Of a stretch of DNA of 14,522 bases, positions 7,857 to 13,665 are shown one piece after another. The stretch is taken from NCBI GenBank assembly GCA_023406985.1, contig JAEXTK010000022.1, positions 1 to 14,522 on the forward strand, read 5' to 3'. The stretch's first letter is position 1, and every line of letters begins with the position of its first letter. The notes beneath the pieces are model-generated. The model was given only the letters and a program-made list of their open reading frames with translations. It was not told the DNA's origin and did not search any database. The position numbers and the translations under genes were made by a program. This stretch comes from Spirochaetota bacterium. GTDB lineage: Bacteria; Spirochaetota; Spirochaetia; Treponematales; Breznakiellaceae.

Positions 7857-8957
7857 TCAGAACTTTTCGCCGTAATAAATGCCCGCCCACTCCCAGCGTC
7901 CGTGGATTTCAGGATCGGCGGGAAAGTTGATCTTCCGGAAATAGAGGTACCAGATGGAAATTCTCTGGGACCAACCCCAGGTCTTGAGGTAGGCTTCGTT
8001 GGCGTTGGAACTGGAATCCAACTCGTTCGCGTACCGGATGCGGTTCCCGATCATGAAATCGGAGAAATTGAATTCCACGAGGCTGTTGGAATCCAGGACT
8101 TCCTGCTCCCAGGACATGGCGAAGAAGTTGACCTTGGCGCGGTATCGCCTGAGGGCGGCCGCGTTGCCCGTGTCCAGGGCGGATTTGACCGCGTCCACGA
8201 GGGTCCCGAGGTTTTCGAAGCTCCAATCCTTGGGCGAATTGTAGAAGTCGACGATCTTCTTGGCATACCCGAAAGCATCCGGGAAGCCGGGGATGGAGCT
8301 TTCATAGTATGGAAGGAACTTCGTATAGGTGCGGATCGCGGCATCCCATTCGCCGATCTTTTCGTAGGATTGGGCGAGCATGAAGTAGGCCGCGCCCAGG
8401 TCGATCCGGTCGGCGAAGCGCGAGATGAGTTCCTGGTAGTACCAAACCCGCTGCTCCGGATCGTCCACCAGTTCGATGAGCTTCTTGAGGCTGGCCAGGT
8501 GGACCGATTCCCCGCGCACGATGAGGTCGGGATAGTTCTTGACGATCCTATCGAAGTAATGGGCGGCGATGGGCCCCGCCCCCTGCTGGAGGTGGACGTA
8601 CGCGGTCATGAGGAGCAGGTAGGCGTCGTACGGATCGTCGGGGTGGAGCTGGACCCAGCTGGTCAGGAAGAGGGACAGGCGTCCGTATTCGCGGAGGCGC
8701 ATGAGCTCGTTGGCTATTTCGCGCACGACGGTGAAGCGTTCTTCCCCGGGGCTCTTCTCTTCGCTCAGAAGGTCGAAGAGATCCCGCAAGGTTTCCTTGT
8801 CCGCGCCGGTACCGGCTATGTAATACGGCTCCGCGGCGGCTCTGCGAAACGAGGGAGCGCGATCGGCGCACGCGGAAACCAAGATCGCGCAGGCGGCGGA
8901 CGCCGCCGCGAGGAGGCGAACGCGTCTTGAACGGCCGAGAACACTACCGAACTCCAC
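7857..8957 (-). CDS. Exported lipoprotein with TPR-like helical repeats, unknown function
   Basis: 366 residues from GTG at 8957; no alternative start lies between it and the signal peptide. Signal peptide has an Arg-rich n-region (GRSRRVR), a hydrophobic core and a clear lipobox LVSAC, so Cys30 should be lipidated. The rest is helical with repeat-like segments (about 75-250), such as LFLTSWVQLHPDDPYDAYLL, AHYFDRIVKNYPDL, AAYFMLAQSYEKIGEWDAAI and TKFLPYYESSIPGFPDAFGY, in the style of TPR/Sel1 superhelices. The C-terminal 100 residues are aromatic-rich (WGWSQRISIWYLYFRKI, WEWAGIYYG) and not recognised. First gene of the operon with the transglycosylase and the 5510 gene, so a scaffold for cell-wall enzymes is a reasonable inference. 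No Shine-Dalgarno; its promoter puts transcription start at the GTG. Confidence 0.87.
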   Translation of the reverse strand: MEFGSVLGRSRRVRLLAAASAACAILVSACADRAPSFRRAAAEPYYIAGTGADKETLRDLFDLLSEEKSPGEERFTVVREIANELMRLREYGRLSLFLTSWVQLHPDDPYDAYLLLMTAYVHLQQGAGPIAAHYFDRIVKNYPDLIVRGESVHLASLKKLIELVDDPEQRVWYYQELISRFADRIDLGAAYFMLAQSYEKIGEWDAAIRTYTKFLPYYESSIPGFPDAFGYAKKIVDFYNSPKDWSFENLGTLVDAVKSALDTGNAAALRRYRAKVNFFAMSWEQEVLDSNSLVEFNFSDFMIGNRIRYANELDSSSNANEAYLKTWGWSQRISIWYLYFRKINFPADPEIHGRWEWAGIYYGEKF

Positions 8958-8963
8958 GGCCGG

Positions 8964-8992
8964 ATACTAGCATAGGGGGATACCGTTGGCAA
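8964..8992 (-). promoter_or_regulatory. Leftward promoter of the lipoprotein-transglycosylase operon
   Basis: On the minus strand: TTGCCA (8992-8987), a 17-base spacer, TAGTAT (8969-8964), six bases CCGGCC, then the GTG start at 8957. Predicted transcription start coincides with the start codon, and no Shine-Dalgarno sequence exists. Its -35 lies on the same DNA as the -35 of the rightward promoter. Confidence 0.65.
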
Positions 8993-9015
8993 GGGAAGGC
9001 TCCGATCGTTATAAT
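8986..9015 (+). promoter_or_regulatory. Rightward promoter of the membrane protein-lipoprotein operon
   Basis: TTGGCA (8986-8991), an 18-base spacer and a perfect TATAAT (9010-9015). The ATG at 9023 is 7 bases past the -10, so the mRNA should be leaderless or nearly so; the bases CCAGTCC before ATG contain no Shine-Dalgarno. This is the best consensus promoter in the window. Confidence 0.7.
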
Positions 9016-9022
9016 CCAGTCC

Positions 9023-9577
9023 ATGCAAAAGGGACTGGTGCGAAGGCTTGTGGCGGAAACGGTTATGCTGCTCGGTTTCTCTTCAACGATCATGGGTTTC
9101 GCGATCCTCCTCATCTCGGCGGGAGGCGGTTCCCGGGTGGCGGCGGTACCCGCGGCCCTGTTCGTGATAGCCGGCGCGGTCCTCGCTTTCACGGCGGTCA
9201 AGCTGCGACGCAGCGCTCGCTATCTATTCGTCGCGGCATTCTTCCTGCAGATCGGTTTTCTCTTGCTCCTCGTCGCGTCGGGGGCGCTCGATAGCCCCCT
9301 GAGCAGGCTCTGGCCGTGCCTGTCCATCTTCGCGGGCCTCGCGCTCATTCCGGCGGGCTGGCATCGCTATCGGCAGGCCCGCGCCAGGTTCGTGGTGCCG
9401 GCCCTCGCGTTCGTCGCGCTCGGCGCGGCCTTCCTCCTGTTCTCGTTCGACGTCGTTCCGTTCTCTTTCAGGCGCTTTTTCCTCGCCTGGTGGCCGCTGC
9501 TCCTCTTGTTCGCCGGCCTCATCGTGACGCTCGCTTCGTTCGCGGCCGGAGAAGATACGGAGGAGCGGGGGCCGTGA
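9023..9577 (+). CDS. Six-helix membrane protein with tandem LiaI/DUF5668-like repeats
   Basis: 184 residues. The frame opens 32 codons earlier, but those overlap the divergent promoters and give a non-hydrophobic N-terminus; ATG at 9023 fits the promoter. Predicted helices: about 12-33, 39-59, 66-86, 93-112, 122-142 and 152-173. Helices 3-4 and 5-6 look like two copies of one unit: an aromatic/Gly helix, a polar Asp-Ser/Phe loop, then (L/W)WP followed by a Leu-rich helix (LWPCLSIFAGLALI and WWPLLLLFAGLIVTL). This WP motif recalls the small LiaI/LiaF N-terminal or DUF5668 membrane domains associated with envelope stress proteins. Function is unknown. It overlaps the next gene by 4 bases (GTGA), indicating coupled translation. 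Confidence 0.85.
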   Translation: MQKGLVRRLVAETVMLLGFSSTIMGFAILLISAGGGSRVAAVPAALFVIAGAVLAFTAVKLRRSARYLFVAAFFLQIGFLLLLVASGALDSPLSRLWPCLSIFAGLALIPAGWHRYRQARARFVVPALAFVALGAAFLLFSFDVVPFSFRRFFLAWWPLLLLFAGLIVTLASFAAGEDTEERGP

Positions 9578-11304
9578 GGATCCGCGGTCGGTCCGCGGCG
9601 TCCTTCGCGTCCGCGCTGTTCATCTGCGGCCTCCTCGCGCTTCTCGCGGCCTGCGCTTCATCGCCTCCCGCCGCGCGGGAAACGGTCCTCGCCACGGAGG
9701 CCAAGGACCCGGCGGCCGCCCCGCGGCGCGGCACGGGGCTCGCGGACGAACTCCGCCTGCTCGTGGAGGACGGAACGCCGCCCTCCTTGCTCCGCGCCCT
9801 CGACCTGATCCGTAGCCGCGACGTCGGCGAGTCGGAGTTCGGCCGCGCCATGCAGGCCGCCGCCGTCACCCTCATCGCGAAGCTCTATCCCGAGATCGCT
9901 ACGAACCTGCCGCCGGCAGATCCGCCCTCGACCCACCCCTACGCGCGCATCCTCTCCGACGCGGCGCGCGGAGCCTACACCCCCGCGGCCTCCGCCTCCC
10001 AGGACTATCTGGAGCACGTCCTTCCCTTCGTCGCCCTGCTCAACGAGACGCGGTACGAGCGGCTCGCCGCGGCCAAGCCGGACCTGGAACGCGCCGCCGC
10101 GCTCAGCGCCACCTCGGTGCTGGACCCGTACTTCCGGGGCATCATCGCCGAGCGCCAGGGCCTCCTCGAGGATGCCTTGACCGCGTACGACGCGGCCGCG
10201 AAACGTTCGGCGGACTGCTATCCCGCGGTGGCCGCCGCGGCCCGCATGCTTTCCGGCCTGGGCAGGCCCGCGGAAGCGATAGCCCGGCTCTCCGAGGCCT
10301 TGGTCCGCTATCCGGACAACCTTTCGATCAAACGGGAGATGGCGCGCGCCTACTACCGGTCCGCGGACTGGGCCCGCGCCGCGCCCGCGATCGCGGAGGT
10401 CCTGCAGCGCGATCCCAAGGATACGGCCTTCATCCTCATGCGGGCGCATGCCTTGGTGGAGCAGGGGGCCTTCGTGCAGGCCCAACCCCTCCTGGATGCC
10501 GTGGCCGCCGCGAACGCGACGGACCGGCTCTACCTCTTCCTGCGCGCGCGCGTCCAGGCGGAAGGTTACCGCAACCGGGATTCGGCCGTCGCCTATCTCC
10601 GGTCCATCCTGCGCTCGGCCCCGAACGACTTGGAAGCCGCGGCCTACGCCGCGCGCCTGCTCATGGAGTCTCCGCGCGCCGAGGACCAACGGGAGGGGCG
10701 GGAATATCTCCGGCTCCTCCTCTCTTCCTCTTCCGGTTCTCCCGTGGTCGTGGAGTTGGCGCTCAAGGACGCGATGGCGCGCAAGGCGTGGCAGGAAGCC
10801 GCTCCGCTCTCCGAACGCCTGCTGCAGGAGCGCCGTTCGCGCGAAGACCTCAAGAACGCCTACGCGGTGCGCAGCGGACTCAAGCAGACCGACGCGGCCT
10901 TGGCCGCCGCCCGCGAACTCTACGAGCTCGATCGATCGAACGACGAGGCCGCGGCGTTCTACGCTTCGGCCCTGTATAGCGCGGGGCAGAAGGCGGAGGC
11001 CGGCCGCATCATCGACGGGAAGTTGGCGTCCATCGCCTCGGGATCGGCGAAGAGCCGCTTCTATTTCCTCCGTAGCCGACTCAGGACCGATGAGGAGGGC
11101 ATGATGGGCGATCTCCGGTCCAGCCTCTTCGAGGACCCGCGCAATCTGGAAGCCCTCATCGCGATGATGGAGATCTACCGCGGCCGCAAGGACGATCGGC
11201 GGACCGTCTACTATCTCAAACAGGCGCTCGCCCTCGCTCCGGACGATCCCCTCCTCAAAGGCTACCAGTCCGAGTACGCGGCCCTGCTCGGGACCGCTCC
11301 CTGA
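9574..11304 (+). CDS. Large TPR lipoprotein, probable periplasmic scaffold
   Basis: 576 residues from GTG at 9574. The open frame extends 86 codons upstream, but only as an out-of-frame shadow of the membrane protein. The GTG overlaps that gene's TGA (GTGA), has GGAGG at 9559-9563, and starts a lipoprotein signal peptide (n-region RIRGR, core ASFASALFICGLLALL, lipobox LAAC, Cys27). After a low-complexity Ala/Pro linker come many degenerate tetratricopeptide repeats from about residue 180 to the end, for example GLLEDALTAYDAAAKRSADC, PAEAIARLSEALVRYPDNL, DWARAAPAIAEVLQRDPKDT and a final DRRTVYYLKQALALAPDDPL. TPR arrays mediate protein contacts; here probably on the periplasmic face of a membrane. 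The specific partner is unknown. Its operon mates are the LiaI-like protein and the TIGR02757 protein. Confidence 0.88.
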   Translation: MRIRGRSAASFASALFICGLLALLAACASSPPAARETVLATEAKDPAAAPRRGTGLADELRLLVEDGTPPSLLRALDLIRSRDVGESEFGRAMQAAAVTLIAKLYPEIATNLPPADPPSTHPYARILSDAARGAYTPAASASQDYLEHVLPFVALLNETRYERLAAAKPDLERAAALSATSVLDPYFRGIIAERQGLLEDALTAYDAAAKRSADCYPAVAAAARMLSGLGRPAEAIARLSEALVRYPDNLSIKREMARAYYRSADWARAAPAIAEVLQRDPKDTAFILMRAHALVEQGAFVQAQPLLDAVAAANATDRLYLFLRARVQAEGYRNRDSAVAYLRSILRSAPNDLEAAAYAARLLMESPRAEDQREGREYLRLLLSSSSGSPVVVELALKDAMARKAWQEAAPLSERLLQERRSREDLKNAYAVRSGLKQTDAALAAARELYELDRSNDEAAAFYASALYSAGQKAEAGRIIDGKLASIASGSAKSRFYFLRSRLRTDEEGMMGDLRSSLFEDPRNLEALIAMMEIYRGRKDDRRTVYYLKQALALAPDDPLLKGYQSEYAALLGTAP

Positions 11305-12242
11305 CCGCGGATAGGCCCGACGCGGCCGGCCTCAAGGCCCTTCTGGATCGCGTCTACGCGGATTGCCACCGCGGGGAACTCATCGATCCCGACCCCCTCC
11401 TCGTCGTCCGCGGATACGAAAGTGAAGCGGATCGCGAGTTCGTCGGCCTCTTCTGCGCCGTCTTGGCCCTGGGCCGCGCCCGCGCCATCGTGGACGCCGC
11501 CCGGCGCTGCCTGGAACCCTTCGGGCGCGAACCGGCCGCGGCCGTGGCCGAGCTCGGCCCCGCGGGCACCAGGGCTCGGCTGGGCCTGGACGCCTATCGC
11601 TTCTTCCCGCGGCGCGATCTCGCCGCCCTGTTATCGGCGGCCGCCGACCTCCAGGCCCGGTTCGGCTCCTTGGAAGGCGCCTTCGCCGCCGGGCGGGCGC
11701 GGCCGGGGGAGGGCGACGGCCGGGACGCGCCGTACGCGGGCCCTCCCGCCCGTCTCCTCGCGGCCTGCGACCGCTTCGTCGACCTCGTCCTGGATTCCGC
11801 GCGCCGTGCCGCGCTCGCCGCCGACGGCTCCGCGGGCCCGGCCGCATCACCCTCCGTCGCGGACGCCCTCGCGAGCCGGGCCGATTTACCTGCGCCTGGG
11901 GGCGTTTTGGCCCGCAATCTGCTTCCGGCGCCCCGGGACGGCAGCGCGTGCAAGCGGCTCATGCTCTTCCTGCGCTGGATGGTGCGGCGCGATCGAGTGG
12001 ACATCGGGTCTTGGACCTCCGTCTCGCCCGCGGAGCTCGTGATGCCCCTCGACACGCACATCCACCGCATCGCCCGCGCGCTCGGCCTCACTTCCCGCGC
12101 GACGGCGGACCTCGCCGCCGCCTTGGAAGTCACCGCGGCCCTCCGGGCCTTCGACCCCGACGATCCGGTCCGCTTCGATTTCTCGCTCGCCCGTCTTGGA
12201 ATTCGTTCCGATTATTCGTTAAAAGATTATTTGAATACTTGA
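11301..12242 (+). CDS. TIGR02757/DUF2400 family protein, probable CTG start
   Basis: 313 residues if started at CTG 11301. The first ordinary start in frame is TTG 11463, but the 54 codons before it carry what I recall as the conserved family N-terminus: LKALLDRVYADC, IDPDPLL and ADREFVGLFCAVLALGRARA. No ATG, GTG or TTG occurs in those codons, while CTG overlaps the upstream TGA exactly as CTGA, mirroring the GTGA overlap of the previous pair. The family is of unknown function. The core has KRLMLFLRWMVRRD and SPAELVMPLDTHIHRIARAL (about 242-261), then DPVRFDFSLARLGI near the end. 'LDTHIHRIARALGL' resembles the helix after the HhH motif in HhH-GPD base-excision enzymes ('VDTHVxRvxxRLGL'), so a nucleic-acid role is possible. 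An Arg/Gly-rich stretch at about 130-150 looks like an insertion. The last 15 codons are unusually AT-rich. Confidence 0.85.
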   Translation: MTADRPDAAGLKALLDRVYADCHRGELIDPDPLLVVRGYESEADREFVGLFCAVLALGRARAIVDAARRCLEPFGREPAAAVAELGPAGTRARLGLDAYRFFPRRDLAALLSAAADLQARFGSLEGAFAAGRARPGEGDGRDAPYAGPPARLLAACDRFVDLVLDSARRAALAADGSAGPAASPSVADALASRADLPAPGGVLARNLLPAPRDGSACKRLMLFLRWMVRRDRVDIGSWTSVSPAELVMPLDTHIHRIARALGLTSRATADLAAALEVTAALRAFDPDDPVRFDFSLARLGIRSDYSLKDYLNT

Positions 12243-12267
12243 AAAGTTCCGGTTTCGATATAAGAAT
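12231..12267 (+). promoter_or_regulatory. Possible rubrerythrin promoter in an AT-rich patch
   Basis: The AT-rich end of the TIGR02757 gene and the following bases hold TTGAAT (12231) and TTGAAA (12239-12244), then TATAAG (12259-12264) and AAGAAT (12262-12267). TTGAAA-17-AAGAAT has correct spacing but a poor -10; TATAAG is a better -10 with poor spacing. A small dyad ACTTGAAAAGT (12237-12247) overlaps the -35. No recognisable PerR or Fur box was found. Confidence 0.4.
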
Positions 12268-12283
12268 GTACCCTGTCGGCTAC

Positions 12284-12313
12284 GGAACTTCGGCGGCGAC
12301 GCGCCGTCGTTCC
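12284..12313 (+). other. Hairpin in the rubrerythrin mRNA leader
   Basis: Outer stem GGAAC (12284-12288) / GTTCC (12309-12313), a 2x2 internal loop TT/TC, inner stem CGGCG (12291-12295) / CGCCG (12302-12306) and a 6-base loop. It ends 26 bases before the Shine-Dalgarno sequence and has no T tract, so it is not a terminator. Confidence 0.4.
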
Positions 12314-12351
12314 CCGCCCAACCACCACCACCCATTTTCAGGAGATGAACC

Positions 12352-12927
12352 ATGAAAAGCCTCAAAGGTACCCAGACGGAGAAGAACATCCTCACCGCCT
12401 TCTGCGGGGAATCCCAGGCCCGCAACAAGTATACGTACTTCGCGAGCAAGGCGCGGGATGAAGGATTCATGCAGATCGCCCAGATTTTCACCGAGACCGC
12501 CGACCAGGAGAAAGAGCACGCCAAGCGCCTCTTCAAGTTCCTGGAGGGGGGAGAGGTCAAGATCGAAGCGACCTTCCCCGCCGGCGTGATCGGCACCACG
12601 AGCGAGAACCTCCTGGAGGCCGAGGGCGGCGAGAACTACGAGTGGCAGACCATGTACCCCGGTTTCGCCAAGGTCGCGCGCGAGGAGGGCTTCTCGGCCA
12701 TCGCCACGGTATTCGAAGCCATCGCGGTGGCGGAGAAGCAGCACGCCAAGCGGTATCGCGGGCTCAAGGCCAACGTGGACGCGGGCAAGGTGTTCAAGCG
12801 CGAGAAGGCCCAAGTCTGGCGCTGCCTCAACTGCGGCTATATCTTCGAAGGGGAAGAAGCCCCGAAGGCTTGCCCCGCCTGCGCGCATCCCCAGTCCTAT
12901 TTCGAGCTCCTCGGAGAAAACTGGTAA
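12352..12927 (+). CDS. rbr: Rubrerythrin
   Basis: Cytoplasmic non-haem iron peroxidase: reduces hydrogen peroxide to water with electrons usually delivered by rubredoxin. 191 residues, the classical length. N-terminal ferritin-like four-helix domain with di-iron ligands Glu20, Glu53 and His56 (EKEH), Glu94, Glu97 (ENYEW) and the EKQH block (Glu128, His131). The C-terminal rubredoxin-like domain has Cys158-X2-Cys161 and Cys174-X2-Cys177. These positions agree with the well-studied Desulfovibrio protein as I recall it. The ATG at 12352 has AGGAG (12340-12344) 7 bases upstream. It is followed after 48 bases by desulfoferrodoxin with no terminator between, so co-transcription is likely. Confidence 0.97.
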   Translation: MKSLKGTQTEKNILTAFCGESQARNKYTYFASKARDEGFMQIAQIFTETADQEKEHAKRLFKFLEGGEVKIEATFPAGVIGTTSENLLEAEGGENYEWQTMYPGFAKVAREEGFSAIATVFEAIAVAEKQHAKRYRGLKANVDAGKVFKREKAQVWRCLNCGYIFEGEEAPKACPACAHPQSYFELLGENW

Positions 12928-12931
12928 GTTT

Positions 12932-12960
12932 TTGGTGTTTCGCGTTTTCGCGCGTAGTAT
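12932..12960 (+). promoter_or_regulatory. Possible internal promoter of desulfoferrodoxin
   Basis: TTGGTG (12932-12937), a 17-base spacer and TAGTAT (12955-12960), overlapping an alternative -10 TATATT (12958-12963). Predicted start is about 12967-12970, giving a leader under 10 bases that begins within the Shine-Dalgarno GGGAGG (12965-12970). The Shine-Dalgarno would be fully used only on read-through mRNA from the rubrerythrin gene. Confidence 0.4.
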
Positions 12961-12975
12961 ATTCGGGAGGTCGAT

Positions 12976-13350
12976 ATGGCTGAAAAAGCGGCAATCTACA
13001 AATGCGAGCTTTGCGGCAACATCGTGGAAGTGCTCCACGCGGGCGACGGGGAATTGGTTTGCTGCGGCGTGCCCATGAAGGCCGTCGCTGAGAACACGGT
13101 GGACGCCTCCAAGGAAAAGCACGTGCCGGTGATCGAGAAGACTCAGGACGGGTATACGGTTTCCGTCGGATCGATCGCCCATCCAATGGAAGAAAAGCAT
13201 TGGATAGAGTGGATCGAGCTCATCGCCGACGGGATTTCCTACCGGAAGTTCCTGAAGCCGGGCGATGCGCCGACCGCGCGCTTCCAGGTCAGCGCTTCCA
13301 AGGTTACGGCGCGGGAGTACTGCAACCTGCACGGCTTGTGGAAGGCTTGA
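12976..13350 (+). CDS. dfx: Desulfoferrodoxin (2Fe superoxide reductase)
   Basis: Reduces superoxide to hydrogen peroxide without making oxygen, the usual anaerobe alternative to superoxide dismutase; the peroxide can then go to rubrerythrin. 124 residues. N-terminal desulforedoxin-like centre I with Cys10, Cys13, Cys29 and Cys30 (YKCELC, VCC). The catalytic centre II has His49, His69, His75, Cys116 and His119 (EKHVPVIE, HPMEEKHWIEW, REYCNLHGLWK), with the active-site Glu47-Lys48 pair present. All ligands are intact, so this is the 2Fe form rather than neelaredoxin. Shine-Dalgarno GGGAGG is 5 bases before the ATG. Rubredoxin, its usual electron donor, follows 55 bases later. Confidence 0.97.
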   Translation: MAEKAAIYKCELCGNIVEVLHAGDGELVCCGVPMKAVAENTVDASKEKHVPVIEKTQDGYTVSVGSIAHPMEEKHWIEWIELIADGISYRKFLKPGDAPTARFQVSASKVTAREYCNLHGLWKA

Positions 13351-13367
13351 GTACGGTATCCAATTAA

Positions 13368-13387
13368 CCGACCTCCGGGAGAGTCGG
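13368..13387 (+). other. Small hairpin between desulfoferrodoxin and rubredoxin
   Basis: CCGACCTC (13368-13375) pairs with GAG and GTCGG (13379-13387, one bulged A at 13382) around a 3-base loop. It ends 6 bases before the rubredoxin Shine-Dalgarno. There is no T tract, so it would affect mRNA processing or translation rather than termination. Confidence 0.25.
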
Positions 13388-13405
13388 GAGCATAAGGAGC
13401 GAAAG

Positions 13406-13567
13406 ATGCAGAAGTACGTTTGCGACGTGTGCGGGTATATCTACGATCCCGAAGTAGGCGACCCCGACAACGGCGTGGCGGCCGGGACCGCCTTCGAGAA
13501 GTTGCCGGAAGACTGGGTCTGCCCGATGTGCGGCGCCGGAAAGGAAGATTTCTCGGCGGCGGACTGA
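13406..13567 (+). CDS. Rubredoxin
   Basis: Small cytoplasmic one-electron carrier with a single Fe(Cys)4 site. 53 residues, standard length. The two knuckles are Cys6-X2-Cys9 (VCDVCGYIYD) and Cys39-X2-Cys42 (WVCPMCGAGK), with the usual PEVGDPDNGV, FEKLPEDW and KEDF signatures. The frame is open further upstream into the desulfoferrodoxin gene, but ATG at 13406 has a near-perfect AAGGAG (13394-13399) 6 bases before it and gives the canonical N-terminus. Its position after rubrerythrin and desulfoferrodoxin fits its role as electron donor to both. Confidence 0.97.
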   Translation: MQKYVCDVCGYIYDPEVGDPDNGVAAGTAFEKLPEDWVCPMCGAGKEDFSAAD

Positions 13568-13581
13568 CGCCTCGTTTTTCT

Positions 13582-13616
13582 AGCGCGGAGCGATCCCGAA
13601 GCGGCCGCTCCGCGCT
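13582..13616. repeat. Large inverted repeat after rubredoxin
   Basis: AGCGCGGAGCG (13582-13592) and CGCTCCGCGCT (13606-13616) form a perfect 11-bp stem with a 13-base loop. T5 (13575-13579) precedes it but no T tract follows on either strand, so it is not a standard intrinsic terminator. It may still end or stabilise the rubrerythrin-rubredoxin transcript. Confidence 0.5.
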
Positions 13617-13621
13617 TCCCG

Positions 13622-13642
13622 CGGAATCGCAGCGCGATTCCG
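13622..13642. promoter_or_regulatory. Near-palindrome over the -35 region of the 13666 gene
   Basis: CGGAATCGC (13622-13630), spacer AGC, GCGATTCCG (13634-13642): a perfect 9-bp inverted repeat. It covers where the -35 (about 13631-13636) of the next promoter would lie, so it is a plausible operator. As RNA it would be a stable hairpin with a 3-base loop. Confidence 0.45.
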
Positions 13643-13650
13643 ATCGATCA

Positions 13651-13659
13651 TGCTATAGT
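13651..13659 (+). promoter_or_regulatory. Extended -10 promoter of the 13666 gene, leaderless
   Basis: TGCTATAGT has the TGn extension plus TATAGT (13654-13659); no good -35 is seen. Six bases follow before the ATG at 13666, so transcription should start at or next to the start codon. Confidence 0.55.
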
Positions 13660-13665
13660 GGAACC

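Noticed and set aside
6382..7875. 497-codon plus-strand frame opposite the transglycosylase
   Set aside because: Antisense shadow with low-information composition; the opposite strand encodes a clear MltD/LysM protein.
11463..12242. TTG 11463 as the start of the TIGR02757 protein
   Set aside because: It has no clear Shine-Dalgarno and would discard 54 codons of family-like sequence that continue in frame back to the upstream stop.
12220..12270. PerR or Fur box upstream of rubrerythrin
   Set aside because: The AT-rich bases do not fit the dyad TTATAATnATTATAA or a Fur 7-1-7 pattern; only a 4-bp dyad is present.
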